Shown piece by piece: positions 53,839-64,000 of a DNA stretch of 64,000 nt. The notes under the pieces were generated by a model. That model did not search any database. It was not told the origin of the DNA and worked only from the letters and a program-made list of their open reading frames with translations. The position numbers were made by a program, and so were the translations under genes. This DNA is from Candidatus Nitrotoga sp. LAW (GTDB lineage: Bacteria > Pseudomonadota > Gammaproteobacteria > Burkholderiales > Gallionellaceae), in contig QFXI01000009.1 of the NCBI GenBank assembly GCA_003402315.1, forward strand, positions 1-64,000, in the 5' to 3' direction. Position 1 is the first letter of the stretch, and each line of letters opens with the position of its first letter.

Positions 53839-56010
53839 ATGGATTTTCTTTCTGGCCTTAATCCAGAACAGCGCGCTGCCGTGACCCTACCGGAACAATC
53901 GGCGCTGATCCTGGCCGGTGCAGGCAGCGGCAAAACACGTGTGTTAACCACACGTATCGCTTGGCTAATCAGCACCGGGCAAGTCAGCCCGCATGGAATT
54001 CTGGCCGTCACCTTCACGAATAAGGCGGCGAAGGAAATGCTCTTACGCTTGTCCACCATGCTACCAATCAACATACGTGGACTATGGATGGGCACTTTTC
54101 ATGGGCTGTGTAACCGTATGTTGCGCGCCCATCACCGCGAAGCCATGTTGCCGCAGACTTTCCAGATTTTGGATAGCGCCGACCAGCTTGCTTCCATCAA
54201 ACGGTTAATGAAAGTGCTCAACGTGGATGACGAAAAATATCCACCGCGCGAAGTTCAAAGCTTCATCAGCGGCAACAAGGAACAAGGCCTGCGCGCGCAT
54301 GAGGTGGAGGCCTTTGATCCCTACACCCGCCGCAGGGTAGAAATTTTTGCGGCTTATGATGAGCAGTGCCAGCGCGAAGGCGTAGTGGATTTTTCCGAGT
54401 TGCTATTACGTTGCTACGAATTGCTGGCGCGCAATCAACCATTACGGGAGCATTATCAGGCTCGCTTCCGCCACATTTTGGTGGATGAATTTCAGGACAC
54501 CAACCGCTTGCAGTACCAATGGCTCAAATTATTGGCAGGGCAACACAATGCCTTGTTTGCGGTGGGCGACGACGACCAATCTATCTATGCTTTTCGTGGC
54601 GCGAATGTCGGCAATATGCAGGAACTGACGCGCGATTTTCATGTGCAGAATGTAATCAAACTGGAGCAAAACTATCGCTCGCACGGCAACATTCTGGATG
54701 CCGCCAATGCACTCATCAAGAACAATCGCAGCCGTCTTGGCAAGAATTTATGGACCTCGGAAAACAAAGGTGAGCCATTACGCGTATACGAAGCACCCAC
54801 CGATGCGGAAGAAGCCCGGTTCATCGTTGACGAAGCGCGCCAACTCAACCGCGAAGGCATTCATCTGGCCGAGATAGCCATTTTATACCGTTCCAATGCC
54901 CAGTCGCGCGTTATCGAACACGCACTGGTATCAGCCGGCGTGGCTTATCGCGTGTATGGCGGACTGAGGTTTTTCGAAAGACAGGAAATCAAGCATGCGC
55001 TGGCTTATCTGCGCCTGATACAAAATCCTGAGGACGACAACGCGCTGCTGCGCATCATCAACTTTCCTACGCGTGGCATCGGCACGCGCACTATCGAACA
55101 ATTACAGGAAACGGCGCGCGCGCAAAATGTTAGCCTGTGGCAGGTGGCAAAACAGACGGGCGGCAAGGTAGCGACGTTTGTAACGTTAATCGAAATGATG
55201 GCCGCTGCCACGCGTGAACTGCCGTTGCCGGAAGTCATCGACCATATACTTCTGCACAGCGGATTGTTTGCACATTATCAAAACGAAACGGGTGCCAAAC
55301 AACGCGAAGCTCAGGAACGGCTGGAAAACCTCAATGAACTGATCAATGCCGCGACACTGTTTGTGCATGAGAACGAGGACGACAGTCTTACATCTTTCCT
55401 TACACATGCCGCGCTTGAATCAGGTGAAAGTCAGGCGGAAGCTAACGCGGATGCGCTACACCTGATGACGGTACACTCATCTAAAGGTTTGGAATTTCAT
55501 ACTGTGTTCATGGGTGGGCTGGAAGAGGGCTTATTCCCTCACCACAACAGCCGCATGGCAGATGCGGGTGTGGATGAAGAACGTCGCCTAATGTATGTGG
55601 CTATCACGCGCGCTCGGCGCAGACTGTATCTCACCTTTGCACAAAGCCGCATGTTGCATGGACAGGTAAATTACAACTTGATGTCCAGTTTTTTACGCGA
55701 GCTACCGGAAGAGTTGTTGCACTGGATCACACCGCGCATAACGGCACGCAATAACTTTAGCTCTTCTGGTTATTCAAGCTCTCCCACCCTCACCTCCCCT
55801 ATTAACATGAAAGGGTTGGGGGGAGAAAAGAACATTGCCGCACAAAACTCTCCGTGGCATATTAGCCAAGCAGTGCATCACGCCAAGTTTGGCGAAGGGA
55901 TCATAATCAACATTGAAGGCGGTAATTCCGATTTACGCGTACAAGTAAATTTTCGCACAACCGGCACGAAGTGGCTGGCGCTGGAATACGCAAAACTCAC
56001 TCCACTTTAA
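53839..56010 (+). CDS. uvrD: DNA helicase II (UvrD) with small insertion
   Basis: 723 residues. Superfamily 1 motifs are intact: LILAGAGSGKTRVL (I), ILAVTFTNKAAKEM (Ia), ILVDEFQDTNRLQYQW (II), GDDDQSIYAFRGA (III), EQNYRSHGNIL (IV), LMTVHSSKGLEFHTVF (V) and VAITRARRRLYLTF (VI). The Tudor-like C-terminus (HAKFGEGIIINIEGG) distinguishes UvrD from Rep. Residues ~640-665 (SSSGYSSSPTLTSPINMKGL) are a low-complexity insertion encoded by a partly palindromic DNA stretch. It unwinds DNA in mismatch and nucleotide-excision repair. Confidence 0.93.
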   Translation: MDFLSGLNPEQRAAVTLPEQSALILAGAGSGKTRVLTTRIAWLISTGQVSPHGILAVTFTNKAAKEMLLRLSTMLPINIRGLWMGTFHGLCNRMLRAHHREAMLPQTFQILDSADQLASIKRLMKVLNVDDEKYPPREVQSFISGNKEQGLRAHEVEAFDPYTRRRVEIFAAYDEQCQREGVVDFSELLLRCYELLARNQPLREHYQARFRHILVDEFQDTNRLQYQWLKLLAGQHNALFAVGDDDQSIYAFRGANVGNMQELTRDFHVQNVIKLEQNYRSHGNILDAANALIKNNRSRLGKNLWTSENKGEPLRVYEAPTDAEEARFIVDEARQLNREGIHLAEIAILYRSNAQSRVIEHALVSAGVAYRVYGGLRFFERQEIKHALAYLRLIQNPEDDNALLRIINFPTRGIGTRTIEQLQETARAQNVSLWQVAKQTGGKVATFVTLIEMMAAATRELPLPEVIDHILLHSGLFAHYQNETGAKQREAQERLENLNELINAATLFVHENEDDSLTSFLTHAALESGESQAEANADALHLMTVHSSKGLEFHTVFMGGLEEGLFPHHNSRMADAGVDEERRLMYVAITRARRRLYLTFAQSRMLHGQVNYNLMSSFLRELPEELLHWITPRITARNNFSSSGYSSSPTLTSPINMKGLGGEKNIAAQNSPWHISQAVHHAKFGEGIIINIEGGNSDLRVQVNFRTTGTKWLALEYAKLTPL

Positions 56011-56126
56011 TAACGGCTAACAGGTTGAAATATACCTCAACATTTTGTTTGTACTAAAATAAATTCAGTGATGTTGCTTTTAATCAGGTTGGTATCTAAT
56101 AATTTTAACCGAAGGAAACATTTGTT

Positions 56127-57176
56127 ATGAAATCTACACAATCATTAAAACTTGTTGTGCTGGCACTTTGCTCACTAGGTGCTCAAGCTGATGAAATTTT
56201 ACTAAAAAATGGCGACCGGATTTCCGGTACCGTACTTAATAAATCTGGAAAACTTCTAGAAATAAAAACCGCTTATGCCGAAAAAATCGTTATCAAATGG
56301 GATGCCGTGCAAACTTTAAAAACTGACAAACCTCTATCTATCACGCTCTCCGATAAACAGGAACTCATCGGTATTGCTAACACTGCAGCAGACGGTTCCT
56401 TAACCTTAAACAGCAATGGTGTGTATAACACCCAGCCTATTCCATTAACCAATATCAAAGAAATCAATAAAAAATTCTTCTCCGGTAGTGCCAATATCGG
56501 TGGCAATATGGCAAACGGTAATACAAATAGAAACACTCTTCATGTCGATGCAGATGTAACCATGCGTGGTCGTGATGACAAAGTTACTTTCGGTGGGCAA
56601 TACAACTACGCTGACGCCCAGGTTGCCGGTAAAAACGAATTAAATGCACGTAACTTCCAAATGTATGGCAACTACTCCCATTTTTTTTCTGATAGAGCCT
56701 ATGGTTATGCGCATGGATTATTCACCAACGATCGTTTCCAAGACATTCAATTACGTTCTGCCTTCGGTATTGGTGCTGGTTACGAAATCTTTTCTTCTGA
56801 AGACTTAAATCTGTCATTTGAAGCAGGTCCCGACTACGTCAATGTTAACCGTTATGATCATCCCTATATCATGACCGGCTGTCAGAATGGCACCAACAAG
56901 CCTTGTAACTTGCCCGATGAGGCCAGTATGGCTGGCCGCTGGGCCGTCAATTATAACCAATCCCTCTTTAACCGTGGTGTACAGCTATTCCATAAACATG
57001 AGGGCATTATTGGTAACGGTTTATTCGTTAGAACCCGTACAGGTTTCCATATGCCTTTATGGAGCGGCATTCAGTTTACCAACGAAGTGCAATGGGACTA
57101 CTACGATAAAAATGCAGATTTTGGCAAAAAAACTTTGGATACCCGTTATTTATTCAGCTTAGGTTACGGTTGGTAA
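56127..57176 (+). CDS. DUF481 outer-membrane protein
   Basis: 349 residues. Signal peptide (LALCSLGAQA), then an N-terminal segment DEILLKNGDRISGTVL and a barrel with SANIGGNMANGNTNRNTLH, ending LFSLGYGW with a terminal aromatic residue. This is the DUF481 (YdiY-like) family of outer-membrane proteins with unknown role, sometimes linked to salt or acid stress. AAGGAAA precedes the ATG. An inverted repeat (GGGGTA...TACCCC with inner GCGGT...ACCGC) lies at 57206-57248 and may end the transcript. Confidence 0.85.
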   Translation: MKSTQSLKLVVLALCSLGAQADEILLKNGDRISGTVLNKSGKLLEIKTAYAEKIVIKWDAVQTLKTDKPLSITLSDKQELIGIANTAADGSLTLNSNGVYNTQPIPLTNIKEINKKFFSGSANIGGNMANGNTNRNTLHVDADVTMRGRDDKVTFGGQYNYADAQVAGKNELNARNFQMYGNYSHFFSDRAYGYAHGLFTNDRFQDIQLRSAFGIGAGYEIFSSEDLNLSFEAGPDYVNVNRYDHPYIMTGCQNGTNKPCNLPDEASMAGRWAVNYNQSLFNRGVQLFHKHEGIIGNGLFVRTRTGFHMPLWSGIQFTNEVQWDYYDKNADFGKKTLDTRYLFSLGYGW

Positions 57177-57436
57177 ACCAAAAAAAGAAAAATACAAAAG
57201 GGTAAGGGGTAGCGGTAAGAAATTCAACCGCGCAAGTAAAATTACCCCACCCTCACGTTAAATTCCATAGAAAATTGTTTTTCAGTACGACTGTAGTGCG
57301 CTTATCATACGATTAATCCAGCCGAACACATTGCCACCTCCCTCGAACGACAGACAATCTTCACACGCTAGTTGCGTCCCGAATCGGCATTACCACTAGC
57401 GGACATCTAAACAAATAATAGTGGCCCTTTATCCAC

Positions 57437-58468
57437 TCATTTTTTATTCATTATCTCGTTCACAGTCCCCGCAGCAATGTGCTGAACCAAATTATAGAAA
57501 ATAATCGGCACCATTATGTTCGGGTAAGAAGGTAAAGCCAACGATGCCAACACTAATCCCGTGCCGTTATTATTCATGCCCAGTCCGAACATAAGTGAGA
57601 CACGCTCAGTTCGATCCAATTTGAACAAGCTGCTCATACCATACCCTGCAGCAAACAATGTTAAACATAGGCCTGCGGAAATAATCAATGTGACGGCCAA
57701 GAAATCATAATCCTGATCAGATATGGCTTGAGGCAGAGATACTGCAGCATTGGAGTAATTCAACAACAATAAAACAATGCTATTAATAAATTTCAAATAA
57801 GGCATTCCTTCAATGACCCAATTTTCGGCAACCATCGAGCGCACCGCAATGCCCAACAATGACGGTAATACCACCCAAAGACCTAAAAATGCCCCGGAGC
57901 CATATACTGCCAAGCCTTGCAAAATTTTCTCAAACTCTTCCGAGGCCATCTCACCAAAAATGTTAAACGTTACCGGGGTAATGATGGGACTTAAAATTGT
58001 AGAAAAAAGAACCAATCCCAAGCTCAATGCCAAATTACCATTAGCATTTTGTGCCCAAGCGGTTGACCCTCCAGCAATTGGCATGGCTGCAACCAATGCC
58101 AAACCCACGAGAATGTGTTGGGCTTCTACCGGCTCATACCAAAACTGCATCAAAACCGTTACGCTAAAAATATAAATGATTGGGATGGTTATGTTCGCAA
58201 TTAGCCCGGCCAGCAATACATATTTGTTTGCAAAATATTTTTTAATGTGGGAAACATGCAACCCCAGGCCAGCATTGAACATGAGTATGGCAAGCATAAT
58301 CATCAGCAACGATATGTTTGTTTTCTGCTGGTAGATAGTGATCTCGCCGAAAGAAACATTTCTTATCTGGAGACCGGGAGCTGGTACAACGACGGCGATA
58401 ACATATGCAGTAATTAAAAACCAGAGCAGGTGACGGTGGAGGAATTGGGATATCGAGAGAAAATTCAA
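57437..58468 (-). CDS. BASS-family transporter (bile acid:Na+ symporter-like)
   Basis: 343 residues with about nine or ten membrane helices. MLAILMFNAGLGLHVSH and the repeated crossover elements AMPIAGGSTAWAQNANGN and FGLGMNNNGTGLVLA match the BASS / SBF fold, where these unwound helices bind Na+ and substrate. The transported organic anion is unknown. It lies alone on the minus strand between DUF481 and cca. Confidence 0.85.
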   Translation of the reverse strand: MNFLSISQFLHRHLLWFLITAYVIAVVVPAPGLQIRNVSFGEITIYQQKTNISLLMIMLAILMFNAGLGLHVSHIKKYFANKYVLLAGLIANITIPIIYIFSVTVLMQFWYEPVEAQHILVGLALVAAMPIAGGSTAWAQNANGNLALSLGLVLFSTILSPIITPVTFNIFGEMASEEFEKILQGLAVYGSGAFLGLWVVLPSLLGIAVRSMVAENWVIEGMPYLKFINSIVLLLLNYSNAAVSLPQAISDQDYDFLAVTLIISAGLCLTLFAAGYGMSSLFKLDRTERVSLMFGLGMNNNGTGLVLASLALPSYPNIMVPIIFYNLVQHIAAGTVNEIMNKK

Positions 58469-58507
58469 TTTATTGCCTGAATCTATTTATATCTAGCGGC
58501 GAAAAAC

Positions 58508-59734
58508 TCAACCCTTAATCGCCCGCTCCACTGCCATAATCCGTGCCTCACGCACCTTGTCCGCAATAGCATTTTTATCTTCACACTGCTGCGCAATCTC
58601 CCCTGCATTCACCGTCTGCGTCGCCCGTAACATTCTCAGCAGATAATCTGCTTGCGGATAAGCATCCTGTTCATGTCCGGTCCGCCCCCGCGCATCCGAA
58701 GCACATGCCTGCAACAGGTACGTGAAGCGTTCTGGCCTGCGCCATGCGTCGCACCTCTGCAATATGGCGACTATGGTATCGGGGCGCAGCTCGGGGGCAC
58801 GATGCACATTACCGTGATAGCGTGCCACCAGTAAGCCAAGGTCGCGGCATTCATTTGTTACGCGCAAACGCACACACAAGGCACGCAACAAGTCGACACT
58901 GCGTACCTCGTGGCCGATGTGGCGCGGTAAAATATCCGTCGGCGTATTACCCTTGCCGAGGTCGTGAGTAAGCGCTGAAAAACGCACCTCCAGCGGGTAG
59001 TCATGTTGTGCCGCATCGTCCAGCACCAGCATAGTGTGTATGCCGCAATCGATTTCCGGGTGATATTTAGGCGGCTGTGGCACGCCGAACAGCGCGTCTA
59101 CTTCCGGCAAAATTTTCACCAGCGCACCGCAATCACGTAGCGTGAAAAAAAAACGCGACGGCACTTTTTCCATCAAGCCACGCGCCAACTCTTGCCACAC
59201 GCGTTCCGGCACTAACGCATCCACTTCACCGTTTGCCACCATTGCACGCATCAGCGACAAAGTCTCCGGCGCTATGCTGAAACCGAAACGCGCCACGAAA
59301 CGCGCTGCGCGCAGAATCCGTACCGGGTCTTCGCTGAACGCCGAACTGACATGGCGCAATATCCCGACCCGTAAGTCAGCAATGCCGTTATAGGGGTCAA
59401 TTAGCTTGCCGTTTTGGTCGCGTGCAATGGCGTTAATGGTAAAGTCGCGGCGCAGCAAATCTTGCTCCAGCGTCACATCCGGCGCGGCATGAATGGCAAA
59501 ACCCCTATAGCCGGGCGCGGTTTTACGTTCAGTGCGTGCCAACGCATATTCCTCATGTTTGTGCGGATGCAAGAACACCGGAAAATCCTTGCCCACCGGT
59601 GTATAACCGCGCGCCACCATGTCTTCCGGCGTACTTCCCACCACGACCCAATCGTGGTCGTTCACTGGCAAGCCAAGCAATTCATCACGCACAGCGCCGC
59701 CCACACTGTAAACTTCCAGGCTTCTATCTTTCAT
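58508..59734 (-). CDS. cca: CCA-adding tRNA nucleotidyltransferase with HD domain
   Basis: 408 residues from ATG 59734 (MKDRSLEVYSVGGAVRDELLG); a longer frame starts at 59761. The catalytic acidic pair is in NDHDWVVVG, the nucleotide site LLRRDFTINAIARD, and the HD domain FSALTHDLGKG with HEVRSVDLL follows. It builds or repairs the tRNA 3' CCA end and the HD domain has phosphatase/phosphodiesterase activity in this E. coli-type class. It overlaps the slt gene by 11 bp. Confidence 0.95.
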   Translation of the reverse strand: MKDRSLEVYSVGGAVRDELLGLPVNDHDWVVVGSTPEDMVARGYTPVGKDFPVFLHPHKHEEYALARTERKTAPGYRGFAIHAAPDVTLEQDLLRRDFTINAIARDQNGKLIDPYNGIADLRVGILRHVSSAFSEDPVRILRAARFVARFGFSIAPETLSLMRAMVANGEVDALVPERVWQELARGLMEKVPSRFFFTLRDCGALVKILPEVDALFGVPQPPKYHPEIDCGIHTMLVLDDAAQHDYPLEVRFSALTHDLGKGNTPTDILPRHIGHEVRSVDLLRALCVRLRVTNECRDLGLLVARYHGNVHRAPELRPDTIVAILQRCDAWRRPERFTYLLQACASDARGRTGHEQDAYPQADYLLRMLRATQTVNAGEIAQQCEDKNAIADKVREARIMAVERAIKG

Positions 59735-61661
59735 CAAGGATAGCCTGCTGGTTAACAGCATTCTTTGCCGTTATCACGCCCAAACGTTGCTTAAGTGAAC
59801 GCGGCGGCTGGCCGAAAAGTTGGGAGTAATACATAGTATTGCTCATCACCTTCTTTACGTAATTGCGCGTTTCATCAAAGGGGATATTTTCAGTATAAAT
59901 AGCCCCTTCCAATGCGCTTTCCCCCCGCCATTTGCGGGCACGTGCAGGTCCGGCGTTATAGGCGGCAGAGGCCAGCACCGGACTATTGTCGAGTGACGAC
60001 AGTACCGTTTTCATGTAATACGTGCCAAGCTTGAAATGAGTATCAAGTTGATTCACAAGCGCTTGGCGATAACTCTTCATCCCTATTTTTTGCGCTATCC
60101 AACGCGCTGTAGCAGGCATAATCTGCATAAGGCCTGTCGCACCAACTGGTGATTTAGCTTGATAAACGAAACGGCTCTCTTGCCGTATTAAGCCATACAC
60201 CCAGGCTTCTTCCAGTTCATTCTTGCGAATGTAACCCTGTAATACATCTCTGTAGGGCGCGAGATAACGCAAGCTGAAATCATGTATTTGAACGGTACGG
60301 TCAGCGGTATTGATGGCATGGTCATACATCCCGTTGCGGCGCGCAATTTCAGCTGCAACCAATAGCTGTTGATCATCCAGCTTGCGCGCCGCCCATGCCC
60401 ATTCTCTGGCCGCATCAGTGCGTAAATCCATACGGTATAGCGCCAGTGTACGTTGGACAGCAGGCTGCGCCAGCATTGCATTTATTGTCGCTTTGCTTGG
60501 CTGATAACTGGCAGGAATTGTTGCGGCAGGAGCAACTCCAATTTCTTCAGCAGCAAGTTGGCCGTAAAAATTATGTTCGCTGCTTAATTCAGTAAACAGC
60601 ACATTCGCTTCCGGCAAACTTCCCCATGCTTTCAGAGCACGCGCCTTCCAATAGCGCCAGACACCCTCGCGCTGTTGTTGCGGCGTCATGGCATTAATGC
60701 TCACCCAAACTTCATGCCAGTTCTGCGTAAGCAACGCCGCCCGGGCACGCCACGCCAGTTGCGGTCCGGTCAGGGGCGCATCACCAGCCGCCTTGTACCA
60801 TTCCAACGCGCGCGCATCTCGTTTACGTGCCGCTTCGTAACCTAACCACCCATAAAAATAATACTGTTCATCCGCAGTAAAATATGGCGCTTTTTTTTCC
60901 CACTGTGAATAGGCTAATTGCGGCGATTGCTTGGCCAGCCGTTGCAAGGCAAACATCGCCACTGTACGCTGCGCTTCAGAGGCATTATCCAGTTTGGCAG
61001 TGGCTAGATAACGCACCTGATCAGTAGCGGCACTGTCCAGTTCAGTTAAGGAAAGAGAGCGCTTGGCAGGCAGCTTCTCCGAAAGCTGCTTAGCCAATGT
61101 CAAGTTGCCTGCCTCCAATGCTAGGCGCAAGCGTAGCCATATATCCGTTGCATTGATGATACCGCTGGCAATTGCCGCATCAAACAATGGTGCACAACTT
61201 TCCGGCAATTCGGCGCTGCTAGTTAACCACAGGTTGCGGGCTTCATGCAGCACTTGTTCTTCTTGCAAACGTTGACGCGATTGCAGGCCATAACAAGTCA
61301 GGTCAACCTCTCCACCCACCAAGAGAGGATACTGCACCGCAAACTCTTCCCATTGCTGCCTTTTCCCCAGCAATCTCAACCATTCCGCACGCAATTGGTT
61401 AATCAACGGGGTATCATCAGGACGTGCCAGAAATGCCTGAATATCGGCGACGCTCGCCGTTTCTAATCGCAGACGCAATTGATAGTAAGCCAGATAAGGT
61501 TCCAGTGAAGAATGCTTTAATCGCATGGCCATGCGATTAAGCTTCACTACATCACCCACCCGAAATGCATCGCGCGCGGCAAGAAAATCCGCATCCTGAC
61601 TTGCTACCGCCAAAGCAGGAACCAGCAGTAGTACAAACACCAAAAACTTTAGGAAACGCAT
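59724..61661 (-). CDS. slt: Soluble lytic murein transglycosylase
   Basis: 645 residues from ATG 61661, with AGGG upstream and a signal peptide (LVFVLLLVPALAVAS); a longer frame at 61697 adds 12 non-signal residues. The bulk is a helical superhelix (U-domain), and the C-terminal SLT domain has catalytic Glu in LIRQESRFVYQAKSPVGATGLMQIMP and AYNAGPARARKW. It cleaves peptidoglycan glycan strands with 1,6-anhydro product formation. cca follows with an overlap. Confidence 0.95.
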   Translation of the reverse strand: MRFLKFLVFVLLLVPALAVASQDADFLAARDAFRVGDVVKLNRMAMRLKHSSLEPYLAYYQLRLRLETASVADIQAFLARPDDTPLINQLRAEWLRLLGKRQQWEEFAVQYPLLVGGEVDLTCYGLQSRQRLQEEQVLHEARNLWLTSSAELPESCAPLFDAAIASGIINATDIWLRLRLALEAGNLTLAKQLSEKLPAKRSLSLTELDSAATDQVRYLATAKLDNASEAQRTVAMFALQRLAKQSPQLAYSQWEKKAPYFTADEQYYFYGWLGYEAARKRDARALEWYKAAGDAPLTGPQLAWRARAALLTQNWHEVWVSINAMTPQQQREGVWRYWKARALKAWGSLPEANVLFTELSSEHNFYGQLAAEEIGVAPAATIPASYQPSKATINAMLAQPAVQRTLALYRMDLRTDAAREWAWAARKLDDQQLLVAAEIARRNGMYDHAINTADRTVQIHDFSLRYLAPYRDVLQGYIRKNELEEAWVYGLIRQESRFVYQAKSPVGATGLMQIMPATARWIAQKIGMKSYRQALVNQLDTHFKLGTYYMKTVLSSLDNSPVLASAAYNAGPARARKWRGESALEGAIYTENIPFDETRNYVKKVMSNTMYYSQLFGQPPRSLKQRLGVITAKNAVNQQAILDER

Positions 61662-62044
61662 GGGTGATGCCCTTATAAAATTCCGTTTAGCCGCCATATT
61701 CCCGACTGATTCTGAAATTTTTCCATGGCAAACAATTCCCTAATTTATATTACAGTAAGTGCATCTCTCCTAACTATCGGTGGACAGTGCCCAAAACTTG
61801 AACTTGACGCGACTTGTTGTCCGCATTGATACAGGATCAATACGTTCTTCAACCATATGCAGGGCGGATATTTTAGCAGACAAGCAAAGTATTTCTGTGC
61901 ATCAATAATTGAGATACCGTTTTTTGAAAAAAGTTTACAAATAATAATTTTACCAACATATATTTTATAGGCGTGGAGAGGGAATGCAAAAACCTGTAAA
62001 ATCCTGAAACTCAAAAATTTTATTAATTAATGCAAGGAAAACAC
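61662..62044. other. Divergent promoter region of slt and fbp
   Basis: About 380 bp, AT-rich toward fbp (61920-62030). An 89-codon minus frame (61745-62014) is open but has no similarity or ribosome site. The promoters of both genes should lie here; a CbbR-type site is possible near fbp but I could not pin one down. Confidence 0.35.
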
Positions 62045-63049
62045 ATGAGCAAGAACCTGGTGCAATTTATTATCGAAGAACAAAGGCAATTACCAAGTGC
62101 AACCGGTGACTTCACTGGGTTGCTCAGCGACATCATTGTGGCCTGCAAACAAATTTCCCATAGTGTAAATAAAGGTGCATTGATCGGCGTACTTGGGAGT
62201 GCAGGTAGCGAAAATATCCAAGGTGAAACGCAAAAAAAGCTAGATGTCATAACCAATGATATCTTTATTGAAGCAAACCAATGGGGCGGCCACCTTGCCG
62301 CTATGGCATCTGAAGAAATGGATGACATCTACTCCATCCCTGCGCAATATCCAAAAGGTAAGTACTTGCTGACATTTGACCCGCTGGATGGTTCGTCCAA
62401 CATTGACGTAAATATTTCCGTTGGCACTATTTTTTCGATTCTACGTTGCCCCGAAGGAGTGACAAACCCGACCGCGGAAGATTTTCTGCAACCGGGCACT
62501 AAACAGGTCTGCGCCGGTTATGCACTATATGGCCCCTCCACAATGTTAGTGCTCACCACTGGCCATGGCGTAAATGGCTTCACGCTAAATAATGATATTG
62601 GGGAATTCCTGCTAACTCATCCGAATATGACCATTCCGGCCGACACCCAGGAATTCGCCATTAACATGTCCAACCAGCGTTTCTGGGAAGCTCCGGTGCA
62701 ACGTTATGTGGATGAATGCGTAAAGGGTAAAACTCCAGGAGGACGAGAAAAAAACTTCAACATGCGCTGGGTAGCTTCGATGGTTGCGGAAGTGCATCGC
62801 ATCCTGATTCGTGGCGGCATCTTTATGTATCCATTCGACAACAAGGAAGTAGGCAAGGCAGGTAAATTGCGTTTACTCTATGAAGCTAACCCCATGTCTT
62901 TCATCGTAGAGCAAGCAGGCGGGGTATGCTCCACGGGTCGCGGACGTATCATGGAACTCAAGCCAACGGGCTTGCACCAACGTGTACCGGTGATTCTTGG
63001 TTCGAAGAATGAAGTAGAGCGTGTGGTGGGTTATCACAAAGAAGCATGA
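62045..63049 (+). CDS. fbp: Fructose-1,6-bisphosphatase class I
   Basis: 334 residues from ATG 62045 ([13 protein letters not shown]) with AAGGA upstream; an in-frame ATG at 62030 is weaker. Metal and catalytic motifs: [31 protein letters not shown] and the substrate loop [16 protein letters not shown] with [15 protein letters not shown]. It works in gluconeogenesis and the Calvin cycle, alongside the phosphoribulokinase encoded 9 kb upstream. Confidence 0.96.
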   Translation: MSKNLVQFIIEEQRQLPSATGDFTGLLSDIIVACKQISHSVNKGALIGVLGSAGSENIQGETQKKLDVITNDIFIEANQWGGHLAAMASEEMDDIYSIPAQYPKGKYLLTFDPLDGSSNIDVNISVGTIFSILRCPEGVTNPTAEDFLQPGTKQVCAGYALYGPSTMLVLTTGHGVNGFTLNNDIGEFLLTHPNMTIPADTQEFAINMSNQRFWEAPVQRYVDECVKGKTPGGREKNFNMRWVASMVAEVHRILIRGGIFMYPFDNKEVGKAGKLRLLYEANPMSFIVEQAGGVCSTGRGRIMELKPTGLHQRVPVILGSKNEVERVVGYHKEA

Positions 63050-63253
63050 CACAATTGAATGAATGCCGCTGACCCGCCGATCAAAACTGCCCCGGCGGGC
63101 AGCCAGCTTTCTTTTGAAGAAGTTTTAAAAACTGGCAAAGCGATTCTGGATTTCAAAAGCACTACACTAAATCAATCTTGATCGTCTCTGAAAAACTCCA
63201 TTTTCAGACACACCTAAGCTTACATAAGAATTACTCAATCAAAAATATTCTGC

Positions 63254-64000
63254 TTAACCGCGTATAAAATATAAAACAATCAATCCAAATAAAATTAAAG
63301 CGACTAATGTAACCAGTTGGTTTATTTGCTTTTGTTGAGCCACTAATTCGCGTAATACGCTTGCAATTTGCAATCCGGGTTTTTCATTCAGGGTCTGGTG
63401 CAGCAGACGTGGTAGTTGCGGCAACAGAATGGCGAAGTGCGGCGCCTCTATTTTTAGCGCATTAAGAAAACCGCGCCAGCCGATTTGCTCGCTCATCCAA
63501 CGTTCCAGCCAGGGCTTGGCCGTCTTCCACAAGTCCAGCTCGGGATCGAGTTGCAGGCCCAGCCCCTCGATATTAAGCAAGGTTTTTTGCAGCAGCACGA
63601 GCTGTGGTTGGACTTCAATGCCGAATTGGCGCGAGGTCTGGAACAGGCGTAGCAAGACACGCCCGAAGGAAACTTCACGCAGGGGTCGGTCAAAGATTGG
63701 CTCGCACACAGCCCGAATCGCTGCCTCCAGCTCATCTACACGTGTATCCGCAGGTGCCCAGCCAGACTCTATGTGTACTTCCGCCACACGTTTATAGTCG
63801 CGCCGAAAGAAGGCAATAAAGTTCTGTGCAAGATAATGTTTGTCGGTATCGGTGAGGGTGCCCATGATGCCGAAATCCAGTGCAATGTAGCGGCCATCCG
63901 CTGCTACCTGCACATTACCGGGATGCATGTCAGCATGAAAAAAACCATCGCGAAAAACTTGGGTGTAGAAAATTTCCACGCCATTGGCTGCCAGCGTGGG
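63254..64000 (-). CDS. ubiB: UbiB-type protein kinase-like, C-terminal part (cut by window edge)
   Basis: The frame continues past 64000, so the N-terminal half is outside. The visible ~248 residues include [15 protein letters not shown] (catalytic loop) and [11 protein letters not shown] (metal-binding DFG), the ABC1/ADCK signature, then two C-terminal membrane helices ([18 protein letters not shown]). UbiB is an ATPase needed for ubiquinone synthesis. Inverted repeats TCTGAAAA / TTTTCAGA (63187-63208) lie just after its stop. Confidence 0.92.
   Translation of the reverse strand, partial: PTLAANGVEIFYTQVFRDGFFHADMHPGNVQVAADGRYIALDFGIMGTLTDTDKHYLAQNFIAFFRRDYKRVAEVHIESGWAPADTRVDELEAAIRAVCEPIFDRPLREVSFGRVLLRLFQTSRQFGIEVQPQLVLLQKTLLNIEGLGLQLDPELDLWKTAKPWLERWMSEQIGWRGFLNALKIEAPHFAILLPQLPRLLHQTLNEKPGLQIASVLRELVAQQKQINQLVTLVALILFGLIVLYFIRG

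Noticed and set aside
61745-62014. 89-codon minus-strand frame between slt and fbp
   Set aside because: No ribosome site, no similarity, and it fills the shared promoter region.
63431-63446. MITE end inside ubiB (GCGGCGCCTCTATTTTTAG)
   Set aside because: It lies in conserved coding sequence and matches only part of the terminus, so chance similarity is more likely.

Overview
The window looks like a chromosomal segment of an autotrophic betaproteobacterium, probably of the Nitrosomonadales or Gallionellaceae type. This is inferred from gene content and protein character, not from a marker gene. Support comes from phosphoribulokinase and class I fructose-1,6-bisphosphatase (Calvin cycle), a PPi-dependent phosphofructokinase next to a K+-independent-type H+-pyrophosphatase, an SHP / diheme cytochrome c / cytochrome b561 operon, an SQR-like flavoprotein and many outer-membrane barrels. 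No rRNA, tRNA or CRISPR array was seen.

Layout. 1-6.1 kb: the end of one TonB receptor, a Sel1-repeat protein, a complete TonB receptor, a MITE-like repeat, an AlkC-like HEAT-repeat protein, a cupin and a small ABM-like protein. 6.2-10.8 kb: a VapC-like toxin without a complete antitoxin, a TetR-controlled redox operon (DUF4242, small ferredoxin, SQR-like, DUF1641), a rhodanese remnant, and a chimera of broken HsdR and IS3-type transposase. 11-15.4 kb: a two-gene module of a GH18-like protein and a 936-residue protein I do not recognise. 15.5-19.5 kb: shp-dhc-cytochrome b561 preceded by a PmrA/QseB-like box and followed by a PmrA/QseB-type two-component system; the second MITE copy lies between them. 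19.5-25.5 kb: an outer-membrane barrel, FKBP, folD, hppA and the PPi-phosphofructokinase.

25.7-28.6 kb is a scar region. It holds an internally deleted IS630 copy, a RAYT (REP transposase) fragment, three REP-type sequences, and what I read as a remnant integron cassette array without integrase: attC-like sites next to three small genes.

28.8-64 kb is mostly housekeeping on both strands: a GT-C-like membrane protein with TPR, a D,D-carboxypeptidase, gpsA, secB, grxC, a PglL-type ligase, an M48 protease, CHASE2 and SH3 proteins, gpmI-envC-ctp-moeB, dsbD, cutA, holA-lptE-leuS, phosphoribulokinase, uvrD, a DUF481 porin-like protein, a BASS transporter, cca-slt, fbp and the start-truncated ubiB. 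Two housekeeping proteins carry odd low-complexity insertions (LeuRS and UvrD).

Limits. All family calls come from reading the translations by eye. No similarity search, folding or composition calculation was run.
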